Origin: Microcebus murinus
Lineage: Eukaryota; Chordata; Mammalia; Primates; Cheirogaleidae
Direction of reading: 5' to 3'
Length of the DNA stretch: 64,000 nucleotides
Assembly (NCBI RefSeq): GCF_040939455.1
Contig: NC_134110.1
Span: forward strand, 7,501-71,500
Numbering within the stretch: the stretch's first letter is position 1; each line of letters opens with the position of its first letter. Position numbers and translations under genes: made by a program. Shown in pieces: positions 50,700 to 62,020 of the stretch. Below the pieces are notes generated by a model. That model had not been told where the DNA came from. It worked only from the letters and a program-made list of their open reading frames with translations, and did no database searches.

Positions 50700-50850
50700 G
50701 GGTCAGAATCCTGCTTCCACTGCACATGGCCTGGGGTCTCAGGGACATCGCCAGGTCGTTGCAGATCCCTCGAGTTCCTCACCTGTGAAGTGAGAATAAT
50801 AAGAAGCTACTTTGAGACTCTGGGTCATCATGAGAACTAGCAGAGATAGC
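50700..50850 (-). mobile_element. MIR, antisense
   Basis: 'gggtcagaatcctgcttccactgcac' and 'ttcctcacctgtgaagtgagaataataag' are reverse-complement MIR. Confidence 0.6.
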
Positions 50851-50879
50851 AAATGGTTAGGAACGAGGAAACATTTATT

Positions 50880-51120
50880 ATTATATAAATTTGAAAATAG
50901 GCAGAACTAGTCGATGGTGATCAAAGTTAGGGTAGCAGTCACCTTGGGGACTGAGACAGGGTGAGGAGCTGCTGGGTGCTGACGACATTCCATTTCTTGA
51001 TCTGGGCTGTGGGCTGAGGAGTGTGCTCGCTGCGTGAAAACCCGCCGGGCTCTGCCATCACCCACGGCTTATGCACTGTTTGCAATAAAACAGTTTACCA
51101 AAAAAAAATAAATAAATAAG
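50880..51120 (+). mobile_element. Old L1 3' end
   Basis: 'gacattccatttcttgatctgggctgtggg' and 'gcactgtttgcaataaaacagtttacc' with an A-rich tail follow the 3' UTR order of L1M-type elements. Confidence 0.55.
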
Positions 51121-51127
51121 CTTTGAG

Positions 51128-51252
51128 GCCGGGTGAGGTGGCTCATACCTATAATCTCAGCATTCTGGGAGGCTGAGGCAGGGGGATCACTCAAGATCAG
51201 GAGTTCGAAACCAGCCTTAGCAAGAGCAAGACCCCATCTCTACTATAAATAG
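51128..51252 (+). mobile_element. Alu left-arm fragment, strepsirrhine type
   Basis: 'ggccgggtgaggtggctcatacctataatctcagcattctggg' to 'gcaagagcaagaccccatctctactataaatag', truncated before the right arm. Confidence 0.85.
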
Positions 51253-51254
51253 TA

Positions 51255-52900
51255 AAGAAGCACATCGTGTTGCTACATCACACATAGTTTGATAAACCTT
51301 TTATTAATATAACTTATTTCCATTGTGTTTCTATGTATTTTGTTTTGTGCACTTAAAATATATATTCTGAGAAGTTCACAGGCTTCATCAGATATCAGAA
51401 AGGTCCAGGGCACAAAAAGGCTAAGGATGCCAGGGTCCAAGCCAGAGTTGGTTTGCTGCCAAAGTGACGTCCTGGAAGTATGCAAATACAAAGAAATACA
51501 TTTCTAGAATTTTCCATGAGGCGTTCTCTCTCCACCTCCCTTTTAGGCTGGACACTTTTATGGGCAGAACCTGGTCATTTTCATAAGAAGACAAAGGCTC
51601 TGTGTACAAGAGGAGGCAGAGCCAGGGGGGCTGCGGGCCACAGGTGAAGGTTCCAAAGTCAGGCAAATAAGGGAGCCTTTTTGTACTCAGGGAAGGTGTG
51701 GTGCTGAGCAGGGTAAGGGCCAGGCTTGGGGGGAGCAGGTGAGCTCCGTGAGGACCTGGGTAGGAAAATGTTCTGACAGCGCTCTGCATGCCACTGTTTG
51801 GTTCCATACCAGGGCCACCTGCTGGGTGCTGGGCACAGAAAGGACTCGGGGGAGTCCTGCCCTCCTTCTCTGTCCGGGCGCAGGGGTGTGGGGGAGGGAG
51901 TAAAAGGCCTCAGGCTCTGGAGCGCCCCTGCTTGCTGGCTTCCTGTGTCCGGTGCCTCCATCTGTAAAGACAGAGGGAGAAGAGTGCCTGCCCGGGGGTC
52001 TGGTGGCGCCCTGGGCTGACCACACAGCGCGGCAGCCGGAGGCACAGGTGCACGCGCAGGCAGCATTGGCTGGCGGTCGCGATTCCCTCCCCGCAGCAAG
52101 TCGTCCCCGGACAGGAAATCCCTAAAGTCCGACGTCCCCAGCCCTGTCAAAACTTCCCTGTCCCGGCTCCCCTCGCTCAAGGTCCTGCTCTTCCTACAGG
52201 ACAAACAGGTGACAGTGGGTCATCCGGCAATCGCCCTCTCCTGAAGGTGTGCGGGCCGGCCTGCCTCTCGGGAAGCAGGCGGAGGCTTCTCAGGACGTGC
52301 TCAGAGACTCAGCCTCTCCCGCCATTCGACCGGGCCCACTGAGCGCGGCCACACCCGGGCCTCACTCTCACTTCTCCCTTCTCGAGCCTGTGCGGGGCGA
52401 CCATGGGCACGGCCGAGGGCCGCTGGCAGCCAGCCCCCAGGCGGAACGCCAGGGTGCACTTTTCAGTAAACGCCCAGCCTGTGCTTGTTTCAGTCTGTGA
52501 ACACGACATTTTCGGAGCCCTGAGTTATTCCATTTGTAGGCGTGAATCTGTGCCGCAGTGCTGGGGAGTGCAGAATGGACAGTCCTATTTCTTTTTTCTC
52601 AAAGTATCTGCCTTGTTTGCCACTGTGCTCTGTGCCTAGAACAGTGCTTGGCCCAGGTAGATGCCCAGAGGGTGTGTTTTATCATCCAAATAGATGATAC
52701 ATCCACATGGGTTTCCATCCACGAAGACAAAATATAAACAGATATCAGTGAAAATACTGTCCCTCCAAGCATTAAGCCCCACCCACCCAGTTCCCAACCC
52801 CATCTCACCCCACAGGTAACCACCATTACTTGTGTCTTGAATGTCCTTCCTGGGTTTCTCTATGTATGTCCACATAAATATGTCTTATAATATATTCTTA
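51255..52900. other. Intergenic, no recognised gene
   Basis: Moderately GC-rich single-copy-looking DNA. Open frames in it are short and show no similarity I recognise. The segment near 52640-52900 may be old L1 debris. Confidence 0.4.
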
Positions 52901-52911
52901 TTTTCTGCCTT

Positions 52912-53183
52912 TTATTTATTTATTTTGAGACAGAGTCTTGCTCTGTCACCCCAGGTAGAGCACAGTGAGCTATCACCATAGTTCTATGCAATCTCAAACT
53001 CCTGGGCTCAAGCCATCTGGGACTACAGGCATGCATTACAACACCCAGCTAATTTTTCTATTTTTAGTAGAGATGGGGTCTCACTCTTGCTCAGGCTGGT
53101 CTCGAACTCCTGGACTCAAGCAATTCTCCCGTCTTGGCCTCCCAGAGTGCTAGGATTACAGGTGTGGGCCACTGTGCCCGGCC
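52912..53183 (-). mobile_element. Alu, antisense
   Basis: 'gagacagagtcttgctctgtcacc', 'tttttagtagagatggggtctcact' and 'ccactgtgcccggcc' are in Alu order. Confidence 0.9.
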
Positions 53184-53199
53184 TACCCTTTCTTACATT

Positions 53200-53640
53200 A
53201 AAGGTAGGGTACTACCTACTCTGCACCTTGTGTTGTAAAAAACAAATGTAACAATATATCCTGGAGCTCCTTCCACCAGAGTACGTAGAGTGGTGCCGCC
53301 CGTACTTTTACAGCTGCATTTTATTACTGCGTTGTACAGCTGCACCCTACTTTCTGTAACCTGCCCGCTAATGATTGTTTGGGTTGTCTCCAATCTTTTT
53401 CTTTTTTATTTCCAAAAATGCAGCAGTGGATAACCTTATGCAGATTTGATTAGGCATAAGAATAAATACATCTATGAAACACATTCTCAGAAGTAGAATC
53501 ATTGAATCAAAAGGGTATTTGCACTTGCCATTTTGACAGATATTGCTAAATGCATTATTTAGGGGTTTTATTGATATATGCTTAGTAATTATTGAATGAA
53601 ATGATAATATATTCACCTTCAGTAATTTTGGGGGGCCCAG
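53200..53640 (-). mobile_element. Old L1-lineage fragment, antisense
   Basis: 'ttgtttgggttgtctccaatctttttc', 'gaataaatacatctatgaaacacattctcagaagtagaatc' and 'aaaagggtatttgcacttgcc' are reverse-complement L1M/HAL1 type sequence. Confidence 0.65.
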
Positions 53641-54295
53641 CATGTAAGAAAAGACAGGAGGGGGGCTGAATCTGACCCCAAAATTTTACTGTGACTCTTT
53701 TGGCCCCTCACGGCTGCCGGATGACTTTGTCTTGTCATCTTCGAGCATGGCAGGAGGGTGGCTGTACCCAGACAGGCCCCCACAGCCTCCTCCCACCACA
53801 CACAGGCTGCTCTGTTTCATTCACACAACAGCCAGGCACTGGGAAATTTCTAAGGGCCTATAAAAATGTCTGAGACCTGGAAGAAAAAAACACAAAAACC
53901 CCAATAGTGGCTCCAAAATCCAAAAGGAGAAAACTGCAAAATCCCAATGAATAAATGTATAAGTAAACGTCTGTGCCATGTAATATTGCATCAGCTTCAC
54001 TGAGTATTCATACAGCTTCATCACATCTGAAAATGGTTTGGAGGTCGGATCATCTTACCTCACAAGAATCCCCAAATGTGCAGGAAGACTGCCAAGAAGT
54101 CTCTACCAGTTGTAAATTAAATGAAGTCCTCAAAGCCAAATCATTCCAAAAGCAAAATTATAAAAATAATCCTTTCCAAAAAGTTTAAAGCAAGAAATTT
54201 TTTTTCGTGTAAAATGGGGCCATGTTATTTAAAATACATATATTTGACATGTAATGAGATGGGGACTCCCAAGGTAAGAGTGCCTTGGACCTACC

Positions 54296-54366
54296 TTGGT
54301 CTTTGTTTTTTTTTATTTGGTTTTTTTGTTTGTTTGTTTGTTTTTTCTTTTTATTATTTCTTTCTA
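54296..54366 (+). repeat. T-rich low-complexity run
   Basis: A T/G-rich run (tttgtttgtttgtttg) without a recognised parent element. Confidence 0.6.
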
Positions 54367-54879
54367 CCTTGGTCTTAAGAACCTTGCCAGGCCCCTACCC
54401 TACAAAGCACCCATCAAGGGGGCCTGTGGGCTCCCGACCACCCGGAGGAGAGAACCAGACCTCAGACCATTAGGCTCCTCTGTCAGGGCACCTCTCAGTT
54501 GTAGCAGCAAGAACAAGACAGAAATTAATTTCTCTGTATAGAATCTGGCCTCACTTGTGAGCAATTCTGAGTCCCATGTGAAAATGAAATTCTGCAGAGT
54601 TGCATGCTGTCTGCTCATGACAGCTGGAGAGGGGACAGCATTTTAGGAACAGTCTGGGGCCCACTGGGAAGTTGAGGGGCTGAGGGCCATCCCTTGAGAA
54701 GCTTGTTCTACAGCTCTTTGGAGGCCAGATGGCCATCACGGGGCCCAGGTGGGTGGGCCTGGACCACCTGGCAGCTGGGGCAGCGGGAGCCCCTGGGTCA
54801 GCCCTCACTCAGGCTTCCAAGATCTCCCCTCCCCTCACTTTGCAGCTGGGGAAACAGAGGCCCATGGTAGAACTCTAAG

Positions 54880-55080
54880 GATTTTTGAGCCGCTACCATG
54901 TGCCAAGCACTTCAAATACATGCATACATGATTTCCTTTCATCTTGACAGCAGGCAGACGAGGTAGGATTTCTGTCCCCAGTTGTTCCCACTGTAAAGAC
55001 AGGGAAACAGACTCAGGACTGGAAAGGCCTGTCCAGGACAAAGAGCAAGTCCGTGGCAGGGCCAAGACAGGAACCTGGTA
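54880..55080 (+). mobile_element. MIR, sense
   Basis: 'tttttgagccgctaccatgtgccaagcacttc' to 'actgtaaagacagggaaacagactc' is MIR. Confidence 0.75.
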
Positions 55081-55179
55081 CCCCACCCTGCCTCCCTCAA
55101 CACACCCCGCCTCCACTGTTCATGCCTTGGCTCTGGCCATCTTCCCCACTACTCACAATTCCATAAGAAGCTAAAAAAT

Positions 55180-56060
55180 GCATTGATTCAAAATTAATAA
55201 CTGGTCCATACAGTCACACTTCACAATAGAAAACAAATTTAAAAACATCCCCCTACTCCGGTATCTGCTCCCTCTGGGTCTTTTCTCTGCCCGTGGTCTT
55301 GTACCCTGGCTGCCTTCTGAGATCTTCCCTCCTATTGCTTTGCTTGCACAAGTACCTTTTAAATTTCTATTGCAGGCCCCTCAGCCAGAAGGATGCCTGA
55401 ACTTCCACCATCAGAACTGCATCCCTTCAAGCTTTCAGTTAAAATGCCTCTGGCTCCCGACTGGGCTGCAAAGGGGCTTCAGTCTCAGCACTCGTGGGAG
55501 AAGGAAGAATCTGAGATCAGGTTGGTTGAGCGTGGGGTGTTAAGAAGGGGGCAGCCCGAGGGCCTCTAGGAAGGGGCAGTGGTGAGGGGACGGGCCCTGG
55601 CATCCCAGGCAGGGTGCTGGGCTCTGGACTCAGGGCGTGGAACAGGGCACAGCACCTCGGCGGCCACAGCCACGTCTCCCCGGGGTCCAGGCCTCATTGC
55701 TGCCTGGGCAGTGTGGCTCTGCCTAACTCCTGCGCTGGCCTTGCCTGCCCTGCTCCCCTGGCCCAGAGCTGGGAGCTAGGCCAGCCCTTAGCTGCCTTCC
55801 CCTTTGGAAAGAGAATCATGAGGTGTGCAGATTTGCTTGCAAATTTGGTAGGGAAATGAGGCCTACTGGAAGCCAGAGTTCATGGTCCGAGAGGGTCTGA
55901 AGGCCCCATGCTCCCCTGGTGGGCTCTGCTCTCTGAGCTCCCCACCGGCGAGTCTAAGAGCTTCTTGCTGCAGGCCCAGCCCTGCTGCGGGTTCTCAGCA
56001 CCTCCCGACACCAGCCAGAGGCAAAGAGCAGGAGCTGGGATGTCTGCCGGATGAGTTGGC
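55180..56060. other. Intergenic, nothing recognised
   Basis: No exon or RNA gene found. Open frames here are short and lack family features. Confidence 0.4.
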
Positions 56061-56069
56061 CACACGCTG

Positions 56070-56240
56070 AGACTCGCCGTGTGTCAGGGCCTGTGCGAGC
56101 GTTTTGCAATTATTAGCTCACCTAAGCCTCACCGCAGCTCTGGGAGTAGACACTGTCGTCATGCCCCGTTGTACAGATGAGGACGCTGAGGCACAGGGAG
56201 GCTGGGTGACCAGCCCAAGGGCGCACAGCCCCTTTCATTT
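56070..56240 (+). mobile_element. MIR, sense
   Basis: 'gtgtcagggcctgtgcgagcgttttgcaattattagctcacctaagcctcac' to 'ttgtacagatgaggacgctgaggcacaggg' is MIR. Confidence 0.75.
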
Positions 56241-56601
56241 TGTTTAAAACTCCCCCACCCCGTGCCCCTGCCCAGGCCCCTACCAACCCCCCTCAGGGCA
56301 GTAGGCTTGGTGGTGCAGGGCACCCCCTCTTGGTGGCCGTGCGGGTGGCCGTGCGTGGACAGCCCCTCCCCGGCTGGGGTCTCCCTGTGGGAGCTGCTCC
56401 CTCGGGGCAAAGCAGCCTCCCTCTGAGGAGCTCCTGGCCCCAGGCCCCCAGCCCCCTCCACCCCCACCTCCCCGCTTCAGGCCGACTTCCGACTTCCTCC
56501 GGATGTGCTCTGGCTCAGCAAGGGCCGCCTGTGCTCCTCCCCAGAGTGACCGAGCCGCCTCTTCTGGCTGCCTCAGGGGCAGAAGCCTCCGTTGCTGCCT
56601 T

Positions 56602-56629
56602 GGGTGGTGGTGGTGGTGGTGGTGGCAGC
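56602..56629 (+). repeat. (TGG)n microsatellite
   Basis: Eight tandem TGG triplets after 'ccttggg'. Confidence 0.85.
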
Positions 56630-56639
56630 TTCCCCATGG

Positions 56640-58870
56640 GGCCCAGGGATGATGCAAAGCGCTACCCTGCAGTGGCCATTCTCCCACTAGCCACAGTGGG
56701 CAGGCAATGCCACAGACGGAGCAGAGCGCTGAGGGGGAGGGCCCGCTTGGTTGCGATGGCTGGAAACTGCACCTGGGAAACCGCAGCTCAGAGAGGGCCG
56801 GAATATGCCCAGGGTCACACAGCACGGAGGTGGTATGGCTGTTTTCCTCTCTGGCCTCCACAGGACTGTGAGCTCCCGCAGCAGGTCGGCTCGTGGCCAG
56901 CCCCGTGTCCTGGGTCTGACAGACGCAGGGCGGCGCATGGGGGGTGCTCCTTCAGGGGCCTCTGGGCACGCCCTGCCCCTCAGGGGAAGCTGGCCTCGGT
57001 GAGTCACTGGCTCTGTGTTCCCCTGGGGTTTGCCCAGAGGCTGGCCATGTGGGAGCAAGCTCGCTGCCCGATTTCCCCTTTTCAGTGAACAGCGGCTACT
57101 TCCTCCTGGAGTGGCCGCTTCCCTCTGGTCACTGGGCTCCTGGAAGGCTGGAGGAGGCGGGGGTTCCATGGGCACGCGGGGCAGACCCTCCGCCACCAGG
57201 CATGCCCACTAGCCACGGGAGGCGCGCAGGCCCTGGCCGCAGGACGCTGACGTTTAATCTAAGAGGCCTCAGGGACTGTGAAAGCCAACAAGCCATTCAA
57301 GAAGGGCTCCAGGGAATCAGGAGCCACCAGAGACTGCTCCACAATCCCCACGTAGGAGGGCCGTGGGGGAAACTGAGCCTGCACTTGCTCACACAGACTA
57401 TGAAAACTGTCCACACTGAAGATGGGGAGGAGCGAAGAGAAACGAGCCGCAGCCCTGTGGCCTGGCTCCCTCAGCTATGGCCTGGGGGGGCTGTCCCTGA
57501 ACGGCCGGCATCTCAGAGCGGCGCGGGGAGAGTAGGTGGGTGCAGGGCCCGGGAGGGTCAAGAGGGTGTCGGGGTCGATTCTGGAAGCTCTAAGGAGCCC
57601 CTTCCCATGCTCATGCCGGCGGGCAGACGCAGGGCCCTCCGGGGCCCCTCCTGAGACATTTCTGCTGGCCCCGGCTTGGCGGCCTCCGTACTTCACCACT
57701 TTCACTGGGGACTCGGCCTGCGGCTGCTCAGCCCCTCCCCAGAGGGCCACGTTCCGCCCGGCCCTTGGACTCTGATGGACTCGGCACCCGGACTTGCCTG
57801 CTTTCAAGGCACCTGAGAAATACTTGTGGCCTAAGAAAAATGTATTGACTTCAAAACCCAAGAAAAAGAGCAAAATCAAAATTAATAAACATTTCATTAA
57901 ATGTCTACAAAGTGTAACATTTAGTCAGCTTCGCAGTCATCATAAAAATGACATTATCCTTAGAAATGGTTTGGAGGGTGGGTTTTTCTCACATGGTCAG
58001 AACCCTTACATAGACATGATGGTCACCAAGAAATCATAGCCAATCATAAATTAAAATGAATAACTCACAGTCCATAATATCAAGGACATAATTATGAATA
58101 TTCCTTCCATCACTTTTATGGCAAAAACTATGTATACGTTTCCCCGGGGATGTGGAGGCATTGTAACATGTTGGATACGACGTGAGGTGCGGCCTCCTCG
58201 GGGAGGGCAGGGTTAGGGTTAGCAAGCACCCTAGACGGCCCAACCCTCTGCGGTGGTGCCGGGGAGGGAGGGGGCTCAGGTGCGGGAGGTCAGGCTGAGG
58301 TTCAACTCGCGCACTGAGGGGCTCAGACGCCGGCTCTCGGCTCTCGGAGGGGCTGTGGGAGTCTAGCACCACTTGCCGCACCTGGCCAGCCAGCCCAGCC
58401 TGCAGCTCCAGGGGTGGGGCTCACTCCCTCTGCCTGGGAAGGGTGCCCCGTGCCTCGCAGACACCTGCCTCCATGTGACACCCTGCCTTCTGGGCCCACA
58501 GGCCGCGGCCCTCGACTTTCTCACAGCTCACTGAGCTCAGGAGAGACGGGTGCCCGGCCCTGCCCTGCCCCACAGGCTCCCGGCACCACGGCGTACAGAC
58601 CAGTTCTCCCAGCGCTTCCCCTTTCCACGGTATGTCAAGGTCATGCCCCCCGCTGGCTGCCTGCTCCACAAGCCACTGAGTCACAGCCCCTCTTGCCCAC
58701 ACGCTGGGCCCAGACTGACCTTGGTCCCCTGGCTCCCAAGGACAGCCTGCCGACTCCTGCAGCACCACGACTCTGGCCTCTCTCGCGTGGGGGCTGGTCT
58801 GCCCGCTAACCCCCCTCTCAGAATCGACTGACGAGGAAGACATCAGTGTTAATTGTACAAGAGCAACAAA
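56640..58870. other. Intergenic, no recognised gene
   Basis: About 2.2 kb with MIR-like scraps near 56770-56830 ('aaccgcagctcagagagggccgg'). The open frame of 236 residues at 56944-57654 shows no recognisable domain and lies in GC-rich DNA, so I treat it as chance. Confidence 0.4.
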
Positions 58871-58877
58871 GTCAACG

Positions 58878-59105
58878 ACAGCTGGTACGTACTGAGCGCT
58901 TACCACGCGTGGGGCACCGTGCTAAGTACACCTGCTGCACGCCTCACGTAGCCCCCACGGTAACAGCAGCACGAGATGGCTACTTGTGCAACCCTCATTC
59001 CAGAAATGAAGGGACTGAGGCTCGGGGAGTTTAAATAACTTGCCCAGCGTCACGCCTCTGGTAAGCAGCAGAGCTGGGAGACAAACTCTGACAGTCTGAC
59101 TTTGA
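58878..59105 (+). mobile_element. MIR, sense, almost full length
   Basis: 'actgagcgcttaccacgcgtggggcaccgtgctaagtac' to 'ggactgaggctcggggagtttaaataacttgcccagcgtcacgcc' follows the MIR from its 5' end through the core. Confidence 0.8.
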
Positions 59106-59723
59106 GCTCAGTCCTGAACACCGCGCTGACTGTGCTCACAGAGAGCCGGGAGGGCCGAGCTGGGCGGCCCGGCTGTGGCCAGGGCCAGCTCCCTGGCAGG
59201 TCCAGGGGAGGGATGCTTCCGTGGTGGCTGCCTCTGGACCTGCAGAGGGCTGGCTGGCGGGGGAGGCCCAGAGCCGGCCCTGATACCTGTGGGGCTCCAG
59301 ACAGGCAGTCTAATTTAGTGGCCCTGTCCAGCTCAGAAAGCTTGGTTTCCTACCTGGGTCTTTTTTCTCTGCTCCCTCTGCCTGCAATGCTGTGCCCCAG
59401 TCTCTGGTTGCCCCTGTCCCTCACATGCCCCAGGTCTCTGCTCGACGTCACAGGCTCAGACCAGCCTCCCCGACAGCCCTGTGGGAGCAGCTTGCCAGCC
59501 CTCCCCTCCATCACCGCATCCTGCCATTGCACTTTATTACAAAACAACAGTGTTTGCCTTTCGAGGTTGTCCTGAGAGTTCAAGTGAGTTAATCTATAAA
59601 GCACTGGTGAGTTATAAGCGCTACCTTGAGTGGTAACCATTTAAACGCGTCACAGCATTTGTACGGCGTAGCGTGTGTCATATGCCTCTGCTTCTGTGCA
59701 TGCGTTCCTCCCTCCCTTGCTGG

Positions 59724-60957
59724 TAAGGCTGGTGCAAAAGTAATTGCGGTTTTAGCATTGTTGCCATCTGTCGTTTGATGTTGGAATACATTCTTAAGTA
59801 AATGTGGGTATGTCATACATCATTTTAATGTGTATTTCTCACTACTTTTTTTGCTAATGACTTATCACTTGCTGTTTATTTTGTATGCATTTTAGACTAT
59901 AGAAATGATGTTAGACAAAAAGCAAATTCGAGCAATTTTTTATTTGAGTTCAAAATGGGTCATAAAGCAGCAGAGACAATTCGCAACATCAACCACGCAT
60001 TTGGCCCGGGAATTGCTGACGATTGTGCAGTGCAGTGGGGGTTCGAGAAGTTTTGCAAAGGAGACGAGAGCCTTGAAGAAGAGCACAGTGCACGGCTATT
60101 GGAAGTTGACAACAACCAAGAGCCCAAGCTGATCCTCTGACAACTACACAAGTTGCCGAAGAACTCAACGACAACCACTCTATGGTCCTTTGGCATTTGA
60201 AGCAAATTGGAAATGTGAAAAAGCTCAGTCAGTGGATGCCTCATGAGCTGACTGAAAAATCAAAACAATCGTCATTTTTAAGTGTCGTCTTCTTGTACGC
60301 AACCACAAACCATTTCTCAATGGGACTGTGATGAAAGTGGATTTTACACAACAACCGGGGACGGCCAGCTTAGTGGTTGGACCAAGAAGCTCCAAAGCGC
60401 TTCCCAAAGCCAAACCTGCACCAGAAAAAGGTCATGGTCACTGTTTGGTGGTCTGCTGCCGGTCTGACCCACTGCAGCTTTCTGAATCCCGGCGAAATGA
60501 TTATATCTGAGAAGTCTGCTCAACAAACAGATGAGAGGCACGGAAAACTGCAACACCTACAGCCAGCATTGGTCACCAGAAAGGGCCCAGTTCTTCTCCA
60601 CGGCAACACCTGACCACAGGTCACACAACCAACACTCCAAAAGTGGAACGAATTGGGCTAGAAAGTTTTGCCTCCTCTGCCACTCACCTGACCCCTTGCC
60701 ACCCGACTGCCACGTCCTAAGCGTCTCCACGACTCTTTGCAGGGAGACGGCTTCCACAACTGGCAGGATGCAGAAAATGCTTTCCAAGTTCGTGGCCCCG
60801 AAACACGGATTCTTACGTTACAGGAATAAGCAAACTTATTTCTTGTGGCAAAAATATGTTGTAATGGTTCCTATTTGTATTAATAAAGATGTGTTTGAGC
60901 CTAGTTATGATTTAAAAATCACAGTCCAAAACCGAGATCACTTTTGCAGCCACCTAA
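59724..60957 (+). mobile_element. Cecropia-type mariner related to Hsmar1, dead transposase
   Basis: The 5' end 'taaggctggtgcaaaagtaattgcgg' and the 3' end (in reverse 'ttaggtggctgcaaaag') form diverged inverted repeats of the kind seen in MADE1/Hsmar1. The transposase begins at 59905 (MMLDKKQIRAIF) and can be followed through two frames: FGPGIADDCAVQWGFEKFCKG at about 60000-60060, SQWDCDESGFYTTT at about 60315-60350, MVTVWWSAAG at about 60430 and 'RKGPVLLHGN' at about 60575. In the D,D34D family the second catalytic Asp is in an HDN motif; here it reads HGN and is soon followed by a stop. At least two frameshifts are present. This is the family that gave rise to the transposase part of SETMAR, but this copy has no host-gene fusion. 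Confidence 0.9.
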
Positions 60958-61260
60958 CAGACTATGACCCGCACGAGGGCGGGAAACGACCGGCTTGGCC
61001 GCTGCTTTGACTCCTGAGGTCTACAAGTATTCACTGGGCGCCCACTCAGTGCGCGGCCACGGCTGCGCCCCTTCACAGCTCGGCCCGACCGGGCAGGGCG
61101 GAGACTTAAAACCCAGGTCTCCGCCGCGGTCCGAGGCGCGGAGGGCGACACGCAGTTTCGGGGGGCGGTGGCGGGCCCGGGGCTCGCTGGCGGACGGCCG
61201 GCTTCCCGGGCGGCGCGCGGGCGGGACTACAAGTCCCAGGATGCCTTGCGGCGCGGGCGG

Positions 61261-61372
61261 GCGCGGGGGCGCGCGGGGCGGCGGCGGCGCGGGGGCGCGC
61301 GGGGCGGCGGCGGCGCGGGGGCGCGCGGGGCGGCGGCGGCGCGGGGGCGCGCGGGGCGGCGGCGGGGCGCGG
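61261..61372 (+). repeat. GC-only minisatellite, 26 bp unit, in the TBC1D2B 5' region
   Basis: Units starting 'gcgcgggggcgcgcggggcg' begin at 61261, 61287, 61313 and 61339 and are nearly identical. The array ends about 20 bp before the ATG, so it probably lies in the 5' UTR or core promoter. Confidence 0.93.
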
Positions 61373-61390
61373 GCCGGGCGCGGGCGGACC

Positions 61391-61723
61391 ATGCCGGGCG
61401 CCGGGGCCCGCGCGGAGGAGGGCGGCGCGGGCGCGGTGCCGGCGGCGGGCCCCGCGCGGGAGCCGGCGCGCCTGTGCGGGTACTTGCAGAAGCTGTCGGG
61501 CAAGGGCCCGCTGCGCGGCTACCGCAGCCGCTGGTTCGTGTTCGACGCGCGCCGCTGCTACCTCTACTACTTCAAGAGCCCGCAGGACGCGCTGCCGCTC
61601 GGCCACCTGGACATCGCGGACGCCTGCTTCAGCTACCAGGGCCCCGACGAGGCTGCGGAGCCGGGCGCCGAGCCGCCCGCGCACTTCCAGGTGCACAGCG
61701 CGGGCGGCGTGACGGTGCTCAAG
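61391..61723 (+). CDS. TBC1D2B: TBC1D2B coding exon 1, N-terminal PH domain (partial gene)
   Basis: The exon codes 111 residues from MPGAGARAEEGG to GGVTVLK and then has a GT donor (aag/gtgggc). The first 28 or so residues are Ala/Gly/Pro-rich. The PH domain begins at about residue 29: LCGYLQKLSGKGPLRGYRSR, then WFVFDARRCYLYYFKSPQDA and on into the core, and continues in later exons that lie outside this window. TBC1D2B is a TBC-domain Rab GTPase-activating protein of about 960 residues involved in endosomal and autophagic membrane traffic; the coiled coil and TBC domain are not present here. The ATG is in fair context (gaccATGc). No damage is seen. Confidence 0.93.
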
Positions 61724-61740
61724 GTGGGCCGCGCCGCGCC

Positions 61741-62020
61741 CGGGCCTCCTTCCCTCCCTCCCCGCCGCCCCCGGGCCTCCTTCCCTCCCTCCCCGCCGCC
61801 CCCGGGCCTCCTTCCCTCCCCGCCGCCTCCCGGGTCCGTCCCTCCGGGTCCGTGCCCCCGACCCGCGCTTCACCTGGCTTGGCCGGTGAGGCTGCAGCCG
61901 CCGTTCCCGCGCCGCCCGGGCTCCGGGCCTCCTCCTTCCCTCCCCGCCGCCTCCCGGGTCCGTGCCCCCGACCCGCGCTTCACCTGGCTTGGCCGGTGAG
62001 GCTGCAGCCGCCGTCCCCGC
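61741..62020 (+). repeat. Nested tandem repeats, 31 bp and 110 bp periods
   Basis: 'cgggcctccttccctcc' units start at 61741, 61772 and 61803 (31 bp). A larger block with 'gtccgtgcccccgacccgcg' and 'ggcttggccggtgaggctgc' starts at 61848 and again at 61958 (110 bp), with very little divergence. Confidence 0.9.

Noticed and set aside
56944..57654. Open frame of 236 residues between SH2D7 and TBC1D2B
   Set aside because: No recognisable domain, no splice sites I can defend and a composition set by local GC content.
58204..58225. Telomere-like 'ggttagggttag'
   Set aside because: Only two units; too short to be an interstitial telomeric repeat.
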